Origin: G965197555 sp965197555
Lineage (GTDB): Bacteria > Chloroflexota > Dehalococcoidia > Lucifugimonadales > UBA3495
DNA length: 64,000 bases
NCBI GenBank assembly: GCA_965197555.1
Contig: OZ240213.1
Span: forward strand, 3,534,001 to 3,598,000
Reading direction: 5' to 3'
In this document: positions 53,211 to 62,271 of the stretch, piece after piece
Position numbering within the stretch: the stretch's first letter is position 1
How the letters are laid out: every line of letters begins with the position of its first letter
Notes under the pieces: generated by a model
The model's database searches: none
What the model saw: only the letters and a program-made list of their open reading frames with translations
What the model was told of the DNA's origin: nothing
Program-made: the position numbers and the translations under genes

Positions 53211-54260
53211 ATGGCGCAACCTAGGTCTACCCCGGGAAGAGAGGCTCAGACAGCTGTCGCCACCGGGACAAAGTCCGAGCGAGGATTGCCGGCGGACCTA
53301 ACCGCAGATAACCTCATCGACTTTTATGGTCGAATGGTCCTGGCAAGGACCACCGACGAGCGTATCTGGGCTCTGAACAGACAAGGCAAGGTGCCCATCG
53401 CCGCATCCTCCCAAGGCCACGAGGCCGCTGAGTTGGGTAGCCTGCTAGCTGCGGAAAAAGATGGGAGGTGTTTTCTTTTTCCATATTATCGCGACTTGGC
53501 GCTCAAAATGTCGGCTGGGCTGACTCCCACTCAGGTAATGCTTTCGTTCATGGGAAAGGAGGGGGATCCTTACAGCAACGGGCGCCAGTTTCCTCTCCAA
53601 GGCGCCGATTTGCCCCGTAACATCATCCAAATTTCCAACGTGGTGGGGGCGGGGCTGACTCAAGCAACCGGCTACGCCTTGGCCTGTCAGATGTTGGGGG
53701 ATGACACAGTGGTCCTGGTCTACTTTGGCGACGGCGGGTCCAGTCAAGGGGAGACCCACGAGGCCATGAATTTCGCGGGTATCCACCATCTTCCGGTGGT
53801 ATATATCTGCGAGAACAACCGCTACGCTATTTCCGTGCCTCAAGCGCGCCAGATGGTCATCAACGATGTGGCGGCTAGAGCGTCTTCCTATGGCTTTCCT
53901 GGTTTTGTGGTGGACGGTATGGACTTTGTGCAGTGTTACGAGTCCACTCGTGAAGCCATCAACCACGCCCGCGATCAAGGCCCGGTCTTACTGGAGATGA
54001 AGGTGGAGCGCTTTATGCCTCACACTACCGATGACGACGACCGGCGCTATCGGCCCAGGGAAGAAGTGGAAGCCATCCGCCAGCGTGACCCCGTGGAGTC
54101 TCTAGGGTCTATGCTGGTAACCCAGGCCTTCCTGACGGAGCAGCAAATAGAGGATATCAAGGCTGAGGCGCGAACCGCAGTGGATGAGGCGACCGACGCT
54201 GCTGACGCAGCGGAGAGTCCGGATGTATCTACCATGTACCTGCGGGTATACGCACCTTAG
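53211..54260 (+). CDS. pdhA: 2-oxoacid (pyruvate) dehydrogenase E1 component, alpha subunit
   Basis: ThDP-dependent decarboxylation of pyruvate or a branched-chain 2-oxoacid. 349 residues. ISNVVGAGLTQATGYALA, VVLVYFGDGGSSQGETHEAMNFAGIHHLPVVYICENNRYAIS (about 163-204) is the GDG...NN ThDP/Mg motif. HTTDDDDRRYRPREEVE is the C-terminal phosphorylation-loop region and is closer to branched-chain E1alpha enzymes, so substrate is open. It precedes E1beta by 9 bases. Confidence 0.9.
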   Translation: MAQPRSTPGREAQTAVATGTKSERGLPADLTADNLIDFYGRMVLARTTDERIWALNRQGKVPIAASSQGHEAAELGSLLAAEKDGRCFLFPYYRDLALKMSAGLTPTQVMLSFMGKEGDPYSNGRQFPLQGADLPRNIIQISNVVGAGLTQATGYALACQMLGDDTVVLVYFGDGGSSQGETHEAMNFAGIHHLPVVYICENNRYAISVPQARQMVINDVAARASSYGFPGFVVDGMDFVQCYESTREAINHARDQGPVLLEMKVERFMPHTTDDDDRRYRPREEVEAIRQRDPVESLGSMLVTQAFLTEQQIEDIKAEARTAVDEATDAADAAESPDVSTMYLRVYAP

Positions 54261-54269
54261 GAGGAACCG

Positions 54270-55253
54270 GTGGCAGTCAAAACCGTGATTGAGGCGGTTC
54301 GGGAAGCAATCCAAGAAGAGATGCAGCGGGATTCCACTGTGTTCGTCTTGGGCGAGGACGTAGGCAAAAGAGGCGGCGTATTTCTGGCCACTCAGGGACT
54401 CCTCGAGGAATTCGGCGAATCTCGAGTGATGGACACGCCGCTAGCGGAGGCGTCAATAATGGGCATCGCCCTCGGCGCCGCCTTCCGTGGAATGCGGCCA
54501 ATGCCCGAGGTGCAATTTTCCGATTTTGTTTGGCCCACGGCCAATCAGCTAATCGGTGAGGCAGCCCGGGCTTGCTACGGCACCGACGGTGCGGTCCAGG
54601 TCCCCATGGTGGTGCGCATTCCCTATGGCGGGGGTATCCGGGGCGGCCTGTTCCACTCCCAGAACGTGGAGTCTTATTTCTTTCACACTCCCGGCCTCAA
54701 GGTTGTAGCTCCTGCGACTCCCTACGACGCCAAGGGCCTGCTGAAGTCATCAATCCGTGACAACAACCCTGTGGTATTTCTGGAGCACAAGAAGACCTAC
54801 CGTCTTGTCCGGGGGGAGGTGCCTGAAGAAGAATATACTCTTCCCCTTGGATTGGCCGATATAAAGCGGGCCGGGAGCAACATCACCATTGTTAGCTACG
54901 GCCTGATGCTCCACTATTGCCTGGAGGCAGCCGAGGAGGTATCGGCTGAGGGCATTGACGTCGAAGTAGTCGACCTGCGCACTCTCAAGCCACTAGACAA
55001 AGATACGGTCTTGGAGTCGGTCAGGAAGACCGGTAAGCTGCTGATAGTACACGAGGACAACGTCACCGGAGGCATCGGCGCCGAGGTGGCGGCTCTGGCC
55101 GCCGACGAGGCGTTCGAACACTTGGATGGGCCCGTCGCCCGCCTTTGCGGGCCAGACGTACCCACCATGCCCTTTGCCCAGAACCTGGAAGAAGCATATA
55201 TGCCCAACACCGAGAAAATAGCGGAAGCCCTGCGAAAGCTAGCCGCATATTGA
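54270..55253 (+). CDS. pdhB: 2-oxoacid dehydrogenase E1 component, beta subunit
   Basis: 327 residues, GTG start at 54270 with AGGAGG upstream. VFVLGEDVGKRGGVFLATQGLLEEFGESRVMDTPLAE (about 24-60) contains the ThDP-binding glutamate. MPEVQFSDFVWPTANQLIGEAAR, RIPYGGGIRGGLFHSQNVESYFFHTPGLKVVAPATPYDAKGLL and the transketolase C-terminal domain (VVDLRTLKPLDKDTV) follow. Forms a heterotetramer with E1alpha. Confidence 0.92.
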   Translation: MAVKTVIEAVREAIQEEMQRDSTVFVLGEDVGKRGGVFLATQGLLEEFGESRVMDTPLAEASIMGIALGAAFRGMRPMPEVQFSDFVWPTANQLIGEAARACYGTDGAVQVPMVVRIPYGGGIRGGLFHSQNVESYFFHTPGLKVVAPATPYDAKGLLKSSIRDNNPVVFLEHKKTYRLVRGEVPEEEYTLPLGLADIKRAGSNITIVSYGLMLHYCLEAAEEVSAEGIDVEVVDLRTLKPLDKDTVLESVRKTGKLLIVHEDNVTGGIGAEVAALAADEAFEHLDGPVARLCGPDVPTMPFAQNLEEAYMPNTEKIAEALRKLAAY

Positions 55254-55270
55254 TCAATGGCGGTGCGACC

Positions 55271-56605
55271 TTGGCGATAACCCTTGAGCTTCCTCACGTC
55301 GGAGAGTCCGTCGTTGAGGGCACCATCGGCAAGTGGCTCAAACAACCGGGGGATAAAATCGACCGCTTCGAACCTTTGGTGGAAGTGGTTACCGACAAAG
55401 TCACCATGGAAGTACCCTCCCCGGTGGACGGCTCGCTTCTCCGCGTGCTAGCCCAAGAAGGTGAGACAGTACCTATGGGCGCGCCCATCGCCGAATTAGA
55501 GACAGCCGACGACGCGGCAGGGACAGCCCCGGCTCCCGAGCCTCCCACAAGGGTCAGCGCGCCACCGCCAGCCACCCCCGAGGTAGTCGGCCTCACCGGT
55601 TACCTGGTAAAGAACGTCAAGCCGGTGGGCCCCACCGGTGGTGGCGCCGAAGAAGAAGCGATCCCGGAAGCCCCCAGTCAAACAACAAAGGTCCCAAGGG
55701 GTGCCTCCCGTCTTTCACCTGCGGTGCGGAGGCTGGCCGCAGAGCACAGCATTGACCTAGACCGTGTGCCTGGGACGGGTATGGGCGGACGCATCACCCG
55801 GGACGACGTTCTCAGGTTCGTCGAGGAGGACAAAGGTACAGCGGTCTCTGTCACCACGGCGCGGGCTCCTCAGTCATCGGAGCCTCGGACCCATGAGGAG
55901 ACGATAACCGACGAAGAGCACGTTCCGCTGACCGCCATTCGCCGAATCATCGCTGACAACATGGTGCGCAGCGTGAGCCAGATACCCCACGCGTGGAGCA
56001 CTGTCGAAGCGGACGTTACCAACATGGTGGCGCTACGCAGCCAGGTGCGGGCCTCCTTCGAGGAAAAAGAGGGGGTGGAGCTGACCTACTTGCCCTTTAT
56101 GATAAAGGCGGTGGTGGAGTCACTGAAACAGCACCCTTCCTTAAACGCCTCTTGGGGAGGCGACAAGATCATCTTGAAAAAGCGCATCAACCTCGGCATT
56201 GCTGTGGCCACCGCCGAAGGTCTGTTCGTGCCGGTGATACATGACGCTGACCGCCTCAGCATTGCCGGTCTAGCCGGGGTCACCCGTGACCTGACCCTGC
56301 GGGCCAGACAACAAAAATTGACCCTGGACGACGTTCAAGGCGGCACCTTTACCCTCAACAATACCGGTGCCCTTGGTTCCACTGTGTCTCAACCCATCAT
56401 CAATTTCCCTCAGGCCGCCATCCTCACCACAGAGGTGATCCAGAAGCGTCCCGTGGTGCGCGACGACGCCATCGCCATCAGGTCCATGATGAACTTGTGC
56501 ATATCTTTCGACCACCGCATTAATGACGGGTCTGAGTCCAGCGGTTTTCTACAATCGGTCAAGTCCCGCCTGGAGTCCATCGGACCCGATACTCCTCTTT
56601 ACTGA
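55271..56605 (+). CDS. pdhC: Dihydrolipoamide acyltransferase (E2)
   Basis: About 444 residues. The start is taken at TTG 55271 (LAITLELPHVGESVVEGTI), the family N-terminus; an upstream in-frame ATG would overlap E1beta by 109 bases. The lipoyl domain has VEVVTDKVTMEV with the lipoylated lysine (about residue 43). After a linker comes the E1/E3-binding domain (LSPAVRRLAAEHSIDLDRVPGTGMGGRITRDDVLRF, about 150-185) and then the catalytic domain with FDHRINDGSESSGFLQ near the end. No E3 gene follows. Confidence 0.92.
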   Translation: MAITLELPHVGESVVEGTIGKWLKQPGDKIDRFEPLVEVVTDKVTMEVPSPVDGSLLRVLAQEGETVPMGAPIAELETADDAAGTAPAPEPPTRVSAPPPATPEVVGLTGYLVKNVKPVGPTGGGAEEEAIPEAPSQTTKVPRGASRLSPAVRRLAAEHSIDLDRVPGTGMGGRITRDDVLRFVEEDKGTAVSVTTARAPQSSEPRTHEETITDEEHVPLTAIRRIIADNMVRSVSQIPHAWSTVEADVTNMVALRSQVRASFEEKEGVELTYLPFMIKAVVESLKQHPSLNASWGGDKIILKKRINLGIAVATAEGLFVPVIHDADRLSIAGLAGVTRDLTLRARQQKLTLDDVQGGTFTLNNTGALGSTVSQPIINFPQAAILTTEVIQKRPVVRDDAIAIRSMMNLCISFDHRINDGSESSGFLQSVKSRLESIGPDTPLY

Positions 56606-56614
56606 GGCTCCCAC

Positions 56615-57310
56615 GTGCCCGCCCCTGTCTGCCTGGTCAAGCACCTTGGTACCATGGAGTACCTGCGAGCTTGGGACCTTCAGGTGGAACTAGCCCAGGC
56701 AATACGACGAGGCCAACAGCCGAACACCCTACTCCTTTTGGAGCATCCTCACGTGTACACCCGCGGACGGTTAAGCCAACCGCAGCACCTGCGATTGAGT
56801 CATGAACAGCTTTCGGCCATCGGCATCTCGTTGTACGACACGGACCGGGGAGGACAAATAACCTACCACGGACCGGGGCAACTAGTAGCATACCCGGTGG
56901 TTGACCTCCGGGAGTGGGGCGGCCCCATCAAGTACGTGCGTAACCTGGAGCAGATAATCATCAAGATGCTATCCGACTTCGGTATTCACGCCGGCCGGGA
57001 GGAGGGCCTCACCGGGGTTTGGTGCGCCGGGGCCAAGATTGCGGCCATCGGCGTAAAGATAAGCCGAGGCGTGGCCTATCACGGGCTTGCGGTCAACGTC
57101 AACACCGACCTTTCCTACTACGGGTACATCGTCCCCTGCGGAATCGAGGACAAGCCGGTGACCTCAATGGGAGATCTCCTTGGCGGTCTGGTCGACATGG
57201 ACATGGTCCGATATAGCCTGGTCTATCACTTCGGCACAAGCATGGGGTTTCGCATGGTGGGGGTAGAACAGGCCGACGAAGTCCTTACCGCCCCGGCGAG
57301 GCCAGACTGA
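56615..57310 (+). CDS. lipB: Octanoyl-[ACP]:protein transferase LipB
   Basis: Transfers octanoate from ACP to the lysine of lipoyl domains, the first step of lipoyl attachment to the E2 encoded upstream. 231 residues, GTG start at 56615. HVYTRGRLSQPQHL, DRGGQITYHGPGQLVAYPVVDL (about 77-98) and LTGVWCAGAKIAAIGVKISRGVAYHGLAVNV (catalytic cysteine and lysine region, about 132-162) are family motifs. lipA is not in the window. Confidence 0.93.
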   Translation: MPAPVCLVKHLGTMEYLRAWDLQVELAQAIRRGQQPNTLLLLEHPHVYTRGRLSQPQHLRLSHEQLSAIGISLYDTDRGGQITYHGPGQLVAYPVVDLREWGGPIKYVRNLEQIIIKMLSDFGIHAGREEGLTGVWCAGAKIAAIGVKISRGVAYHGLAVNVNTDLSYYGYIVPCGIEDKPVTSMGDLLGGLVDMDMVRYSLVYHFGTSMGFRMVGVEQADEVLTAPARPD

Positions 57311-57376
57311 CTCAACACTCTGCAGGGAGTTCTAAGGCTGCCCTGCGGTCAAATCTACCTACAAAGGGGTCGAGTC

Positions 57377-58561
57377 ATGGCTGTCTCAAGTAAGGTCCGG
57401 GGCTTCATGGAGCAGGGCGGCTGGATACGCCGCATGTTCGAGGCCGGCATCGCTCTCAAGGCCCAGTACGGCGACGATAATGTCTTTGATCTGTCCCTGG
57501 GTAATCCGGTGGCGGAGCCTCCGGAGGAATTTCGCCAAGAGCTGAGGCGTTTGGCCGAGAACCCCATAAAAGGGATGCACCGCTACATGCCCAACGCTGG
57601 TTATCCAGAAACCCGTGGGGCGGTGGCTAGCTCGTTGAAGTCGGAGACAGGGCTGGATATTAGCGCCAATGAAATCGTGATGACCTGCGGTGCAGCGGCG
57701 GCGCTGAACGTGGTCCTGAAGACAATATTGAATCCAGGAGAGCAGGTGGTGCTTCTATCCCCCTACTTCGTGGAATACGGCTACTACGTCGACAATCACG
57801 GCGGACAACCGGTGGTGGTACCCACCGGAGAGGATTTTCAGCCCGACCTCGAAGCCATCGAATCAGCCATCGGCCCCGACACCCGGGCGTTAATCGTTAA
57901 TTCTCCAAACAACCCCACGGGGGTGGTGTACCCTGATAATCGGCTTCAAATGCTTGCCGAACTACTTTCTCGTAAGCAGAGGCAGATGGGCACCGAGATC
58001 TTCCTGATCAGCGACGAGCCATACCGCCGCATCATCTACGACGGGCTCACCTATCCCCAGGTTATGCCTCATTTTCCCAATACAATCGTGGTCAATTCCC
58101 ACGCCAAAGACCTAGCGCTGCCGGGGGAAAGGATCGGATATATCGCTGTGAATCCAGAGTACCTGGCGGCTGAGGAACTGGTGAACGGGTTCACCTTTTG
58201 CAACCGGACTCTCGGCTTTGTCAACGCGCCGGCGCTGATGCAACACGTCGTCCGCGCCATCCAGGGAGCCAGCGTAGACGTGGCAGACTACCAGCGCAAG
58301 CGGGACTATCTTTACACTCAGATGGTGAAAATGGGCTACTCGATGGTCAATCCCCAGGGGGCGTTTTATTTGTTCCCTAAATCGCCGATAGACGACGATG
58401 TGGAATTCGTCGATACGCTGCAGACCTGGCAGGTCCTAGCCGTGCCAGGACGAGGGTTCGGCACCCCGGGTTACTTCCGCCTTTCTTATTGTGTCGAGGA
58501 GTCGGTGCTGGAGGGAGCCGTCGCCGGGCTGGCCAAAGCTGCAGAGCGATACGGCCTTTAA
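57377..58561 (+). CDS. Class I/II PLP-dependent aminotransferase
   Basis: 394 residues, fold type I. MTCGAAAALNVVLKTIL is the PLP-phosphate region, NSPNNPTGVVYP (about residues 175-186) the NNPTG motif, LISDEPYRRIIYDG carries the Asp, and VVNSHAKDLALPGERIGYIAV has the Schiff-base lysine (about 238). Close to aspartate/aromatic aminotransferases. The substrate is not clear from sequence. It follows lipB by 66 bases. Confidence 0.88.
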   Translation: MAVSSKVRGFMEQGGWIRRMFEAGIALKAQYGDDNVFDLSLGNPVAEPPEEFRQELRRLAENPIKGMHRYMPNAGYPETRGAVASSLKSETGLDISANEIVMTCGAAAALNVVLKTILNPGEQVVLLSPYFVEYGYYVDNHGGQPVVVPTGEDFQPDLEAIESAIGPDTRALIVNSPNNPTGVVYPDNRLQMLAELLSRKQRQMGTEIFLISDEPYRRIIYDGLTYPQVMPHFPNTIVVNSHAKDLALPGERIGYIAVNPEYLAAEELVNGFTFCNRTLGFVNAPALMQHVVRAIQGASVDVADYQRKRDYLYTQMVKMGYSMVNPQGAFYLFPKSPIDDDVEFVDTLQTWQVLAVPGRGFGTPGYFRLSYCVEESVLEGAVAGLAKAAERYGL

Positions 58562-58629
58562 GTGCGGAGGCGGGCGAGCAGTGATGCGTGGTGCGTCGCC
58601 AAAAGTCGAAGGGCCGACTCAAGAGGAGA

Positions 58630-59190
58630 TCAATAACTCTGCTGCAGGACCGGACCCAGCTCGATGGAAAGCCCCTCTAATAACGGTGAAACGAGGGTAT
58701 CAGTGGCCCCGTAGGTGGCAGCCGTCACCAACCCTTGTTCGCTTTCACACAGTACGTCAACCGTTTGGCTTGCAGGGTCCACGATCCAGTACTCCCGCAC
58801 GCCATGGCGGCCGTAGAGGGCCTGTTTGTAGCCTCGGTCGTACTGCTCAGATGACGGGGAAAGAATCTCTACCACCAGATCGGGTCCTCCCTGGATATTC
58901 GCTTCCGTGATGATGGCTGACCGGGCGTTGGAGACGAACAGAATATCCGGTTGAGCTACGTCATGGTCCGAGAGCACCACGTCAAGGGGTGCAAACCACA
59001 CCCTACCAAGGTTGTGGCTTGCAATGAACTGGCGTAATGCTGCGAAGAGCGCAGCCGAGATCGTCTGGTGTCGACTTGTCGGCGAAGGCGCCAAAATCAT
59101 CTCTCCGTCCAACAGCTGATACCGCTTGTCCTCCGGAGCCGACATGTAGTCTTTGACAGTGAACTTGATCCAGGGTTTAGGACGGACCAT
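58630..59190 (-). CDS. Uma2 family endonuclease-like protein, copy 1
   Basis: 186 residues of the DUF820/Uma2 PD-(D/E)xK superfamily. DGEMILAPSP (about 28-37), VVLSDHDVAQPDILFVSNAR (about 71-90), PDLVVEILSPSSEQYDRGYKQALYGRHGVREYWIVDPASQTVDVL (catalytic D...E-x-K-like core) are typical. Nearly identical to the next gene over the last 110 residues but different at residues 38-72. Function in the cell is unknown; a nuclease role is inference. Confidence 0.82.
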   Translation of the reverse strand: MVRPKPWIKFTVKDYMSAPEDKRYQLLDGEMILAPSPTSRHQTISAALFAALRQFIASHNLGRVWFAPLDVVLSDHDVAQPDILFVSNARSAIITEANIQGGPDLVVEILSPSSEQYDRGYKQALYGRHGVREYWIVDPASQTVDVLCESEQGLVTAATYGATDTLVSPLLEGLSIELGPVLQQSY

Positions 59191-59199
59191 AGCCCACTC

Positions 59200-59757
59200 C
59201 TATTCCTCCCTCAAAACTTGCCGCCGATCGATGGAAAGCCCTTCCAATAACGTTGAAACGAGGGTATCGGTGGCCCCGTAGGTGGCAGCCGTCAACAACC
59301 CTTGTTCGCTTTCACACAGTACGTCAACCGTTTGGCTTGCAGGGTCCACGATCCAGTACTCCCGCACGCCATGGCGGCCGTAGAGGGCTTGTTTGTAGCC
59401 TCGGTCGTACTGCTCAGATGAGGGAGAGAGTATCTCGACCACCAGATCGGGTCCGCCCTGGATATTTGCCTCTGTGATGATGGCTGACCGGGCGTTGGAG
59501 ACAAACAGCAGGTCCGGCTGAGCTACGTCATGGTCCGAGAGCAGCACATCATAAGGGGAGATGAACACCTCGCCACGCTGATTTAACGTGACAAACTCAT
59601 CTAGAATCCTGGCGAGTCCCAAAATAATCCTCTGGTGGTTAGTAGTAGGCGAAGGCGCCAAAATCATCTCTCCGTCCAATAGCTGATACCGCTTATCGTC
59701 CGGAGCCGACATGTAATCTTTGACCGTGTACTTGATCCAGGGCTTAGGACGGACCAT
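59200..59757 (-). CDS. Uma2 family endonuclease-like protein, copy 2
   Basis: 185 residues, the tandem paralog of the preceding gene, starting MVRPKPWIKYTVKDYMSAPDDKRYQLL. The stretch TTNHQRIILGLARILDEFVTLNQRGEVFISPYDV (about 38-70) differs from copy 1, while the rest is almost the same. The sharp change suggests gene conversion between the two copies, or recombination with a third one. It is the upstream gene of the pair on the minus strand. Confidence 0.82.
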   Translation of the reverse strand: MVRPKPWIKYTVKDYMSAPDDKRYQLLDGEMILAPSPTTNHQRIILGLARILDEFVTLNQRGEVFISPYDVLLSDHDVAQPDLLFVSNARSAIITEANIQGGPDLVVEILSPSSEQYDRGYKQALYGRHGVREYWIVDPASQTVDVLCESEQGLLTAATYGATDTLVSTLLEGLSIDRRQVLREE

Positions 59758-59847
59758 AGCCTACCTCTGGTGCTCCTTCGATTATTATAACTCTCAGGGA
59801 TTCCCATATCCTGCTCGCATTGAGTTTGTATCCCAACAAGGAACACC

Positions 59848-61191
59848 TCACTTAGCACCTACCTCATGTTCAAGGGCAGGAGTCCTGTCAGGTAACCTCG
59901 GGCGAGGCAAGAACCAGTAGATGATAGCTGACAGCCCATACATCACCGCCAAGGGTACCGTCGCCCAAAAATAGCTCTCGGTCCGGTCGAAAATCAGGCC
60001 CATCCATACCGGCGTGCTCATGGACATGAGCTGGTCGGGCAGATGCTGCCATCCTCTCAGGGTTGCAAAGCTTCTGCGGCCGAAAAAGTCGCCGACTATC
60101 GCCCACGCCAGCGGGTTCGCGCTCTCCGAAAAGGCCAGCAGCAAAACAAAAATCATCAACAACCACAGGTGCCCTCCGCCGCTGGATAAGGTCGGCAACG
60201 AAATCGTCAACATGGAGAGCGCGCCCGACACCATGGCCAAGCCGCTGATTCTCGGCTTGGACCACTGGTCCCCCATCAAGCCAACCACCGGGGTGAACAC
60301 AACCAAACCAAAGGACATGACTGCTACAAGAAGCGCGGCCTTCGGCTGAGTCGTTCCGGCCCAGACCATCAATGGAACCAGGTGGAAAGTGACTCCCGAG
60401 TGCACCGAGTTCCGCAGGCCCACCGCCAAAACGAAAATCCAATAGGAACGGGTTGTCATCGCTTCTCTGGCGGTGAATTCGGCAGCAGCAACGGTAGGGC
60501 CACCTGCCCGACCGGGAACCGAGTCTCCCGCGGGACGTTCCCTCGGGGTCGGCCGAGCATCACCATCTGGCAACAACCCCATGCTCTCCGGGGACCTGCG
60601 GACAAAGAGGGCCAAGGGTACCACCACGGCCAGTAGACTCACCCCGGACACCAGGGCAGCGGTGCGCCAGCCGGCGGTGAAGACCAGCAGCGCCACCAAC
60701 GGAGTGATGGCCATTCCGCCGATGCCCGTGCCCGTCGAGGCCATAGCCATAGCCAAACTCTTCTTTCGCTGGAACCATTGGTTAATCGCCGGCACCGTAG
60801 CGTTGTTATAGCCAGACCTAAAACCCACGGATAGCAAGCCGACGAAGACCAACATGAAGTAAAGGTAACTGTGGGTATAGGAAAGCAGGATGAATCCCAA
60901 GCCCGACATGATCCCACCGAAAACAACCATCGCCCGATAACCCACACGGTCCGTCAGGTATCCCATCACCGGTCCTTGAATGCCGCCCTCCAAACGCCCC
61001 AAGGATTCAGCAAGGGACAGCGCCGCCCGGCCAATACCAAGCTGGTCTTGGATGGGCAGGAAGAAGATGGTGAATCCCCGGTTAAAGGTGCCGTGTTTGA
61101 GCGCGTCGATGACTAGGCTGATGATTACGATCCACCAACCATAAAAAAAGCCGGCTCGCCGGGTAGGTCGAGCCCCGGTTTGTGTTGTCAT
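59848..61191 (-). CDS. MFS transporter, 12 predicted membrane helices
   Basis: 447 residues. FFYGWWIVIISLVIDALKHGTFNRGFTIFFLP opens the first helix; GPVMGYLTDRVGYRAMVVFGGIMSGLGFILL is the MFS loop 2-3 motif G-x3-D-R-x-G. A central basic loop (residues about 195-240) divides two six-helix halves. It resembles the oxalate/formate antiporter-like group, with FYGW at the start. The substrate is unknown. Confidence 0.85.
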   Translation of the reverse strand: MTTQTGARPTRRAGFFYGWWIVIISLVIDALKHGTFNRGFTIFFLPIQDQLGIGRAALSLAESLGRLEGGIQGPVMGYLTDRVGYRAMVVFGGIMSGLGFILLSYTHSYLYFMLVFVGLLSVGFRSGYNNATVPAINQWFQRKKSLAMAMASTGTGIGGMAITPLVALLVFTAGWRTAALVSGVSLLAVVVPLALFVRRSPESMGLLPDGDARPTPRERPAGDSVPGRAGGPTVAAAEFTAREAMTTRSYWIFVLAVGLRNSVHSGVTFHLVPLMVWAGTTQPKAALLVAVMSFGLVVFTPVVGLMGDQWSKPRISGLAMVSGALSMLTISLPTLSSGGGHLWLLMIFVLLLAFSESANPLAWAIVGDFFGRRSFATLRGWQHLPDQLMSMSTPVWMGLIFDRTESYFWATVPLAVMYGLSAIIYWFLPRPRLPDRTPALEHEVGAK

Positions 61192-61339
61192 CGCCCAAAT
61201 ACCGTTATGTCAGCCATTCCTGGCTTCGCTCTTTTGTCTCGGAAGCAGAGCTGCGTAGTCACAGCGCCCAAGACCACTTACAGACAAACCCCGGTTTCTA
61301 CAGTCTGGGCGAATGGATTGGAAGCTTTGCCGACGCTGA

Positions 61340-61371
61340 AAAAGTACGGCCTGACGGTTTCGCGTCAGGCC
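61340..61371 (-). terminator. Terminator after the cupin gene
   Basis: GGCCTGACG / CGTCAGGCC, a 9-bp stem with a 6-base loop (61348-61371), followed on the minus strand by GTACTTTTT. It lies about 100 bases after the cupin stop. I see no gene in the rest of 61192-61472. Confidence 0.7.
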
Positions 61372-61472
61372 GGCTCGGACCAATACTCAGCATTGACAGG
61401 TCAATGATGCGGCAAGAGACATCCACTCGCCAGCTAAGCTGATGCGCTGGTCGAGGTCAGCCAGGAGAGGTC

Positions 61473-61868
61473 CTATTCGCCTAAATTGACGACTATGTTG
61501 TCGGGACCGCGGGAGAGCACCGCCTCTGCTGGCTCATCGGTGACATTCCCCTCTATGTGGTGCAACCAAGCGGGGACGTAGATGAAATCGCCTGGACCGG
61601 CGTCTACGTATTCTTTAAGGCCTTCGCCGAAATATACTCTTATGTGCCCACTCAACACGTAGGCAGCAGTCTCGGCCTCCCCGTGATGATGCGGCGGGCC
61701 CATCGTGTTCGGTTCGCAGGTCACATGCCCCAGCCATATCTTGCTGGCGCCGACCGTATTGGTATCTACACCCGGTTTCCGTACCATTCCCCGGGTCTGG
61801 GTCGTTGTGCTTGGGTCCTGGGTCTCGTGCACCACCTGCACCGATTTGCCACCAATCGAAGTGCTCAT
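61473..61868 (-). CDS. Cupin domain protein
   Basis: 131 residues, small beta barrel. TMGPPHHHGEAETAAYVLSGHIRVYFGEGL (about 54-83) is cupin motif 1 with His-His-x-Glu metal ligands, and DAGPGDFIYVPAWLHHIEGN (about 88-107) is motif 2 with the last histidine. Function unknown; such proteins may be dioxygenases or sensors. Confidence 0.85.
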   Translation of the reverse strand: MSTSIGGKSVQVVHETQDPSTTTQTRGMVRKPGVDTNTVGASKIWLGHVTCEPNTMGPPHHHGEAETAAYVLSGHIRVYFGEGLKEYVDAGPGDFIYVPAWLHHIEGNVTDEPAEAVLSRGPDNIVVNLGE

Positions 61869-62005
61869 CTAGTTCCTCACACGATCACTAGCCTTCACAA
61901 CCTACCTGATTGGGCCAATCATAAGGGATTCATCTCGCTCCATCAACTTTTGCCGTCGGCCAAGATGCGGATCCCTTCGATAGTCTGTCAAAGAGCGCAA
62001 ATGCC

Positions 62006-62056
62006 TTATGCACCAAGTGCGGATAGTTGTCCACTGAAATACGAGGTTTATCCACA
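62006..62056 (+). promoter_or_regulatory. Three DnaA-box-like 9-mers spaced 21 bp apart
   Basis: TTATGCACC (62006-62014), TTGTCCACT (62027-62035) and TTATCCACA (62048-62056), all in the same orientation, with start-to-start spacing of exactly 21 bases (two helical turns). The last is the consensus DnaA box; the other two differ by two bases each. The 403-base gap 61869-62271 contains no other gene. Confidence 0.5.
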
Positions 62057-62271
62057 AGCGCTTGCTAAGCAAATGTCGTCGTCGTAATCAATCGGTAAGC
62101 AGTCGGACCGATATCTCCCATATGCTTTGAGGGCTGCAAAGTTGTAGAGATGCAAGACCAATTCAGGGGCCAACGGCATCGCGCACGTTGTCCGTCGGAG
62201 GAGTATATAATGGGCGCTGCGTCGCCCACCGGCCCGGCACCGGCCGAACAATTAAAGCAGAGGGAATTAGG

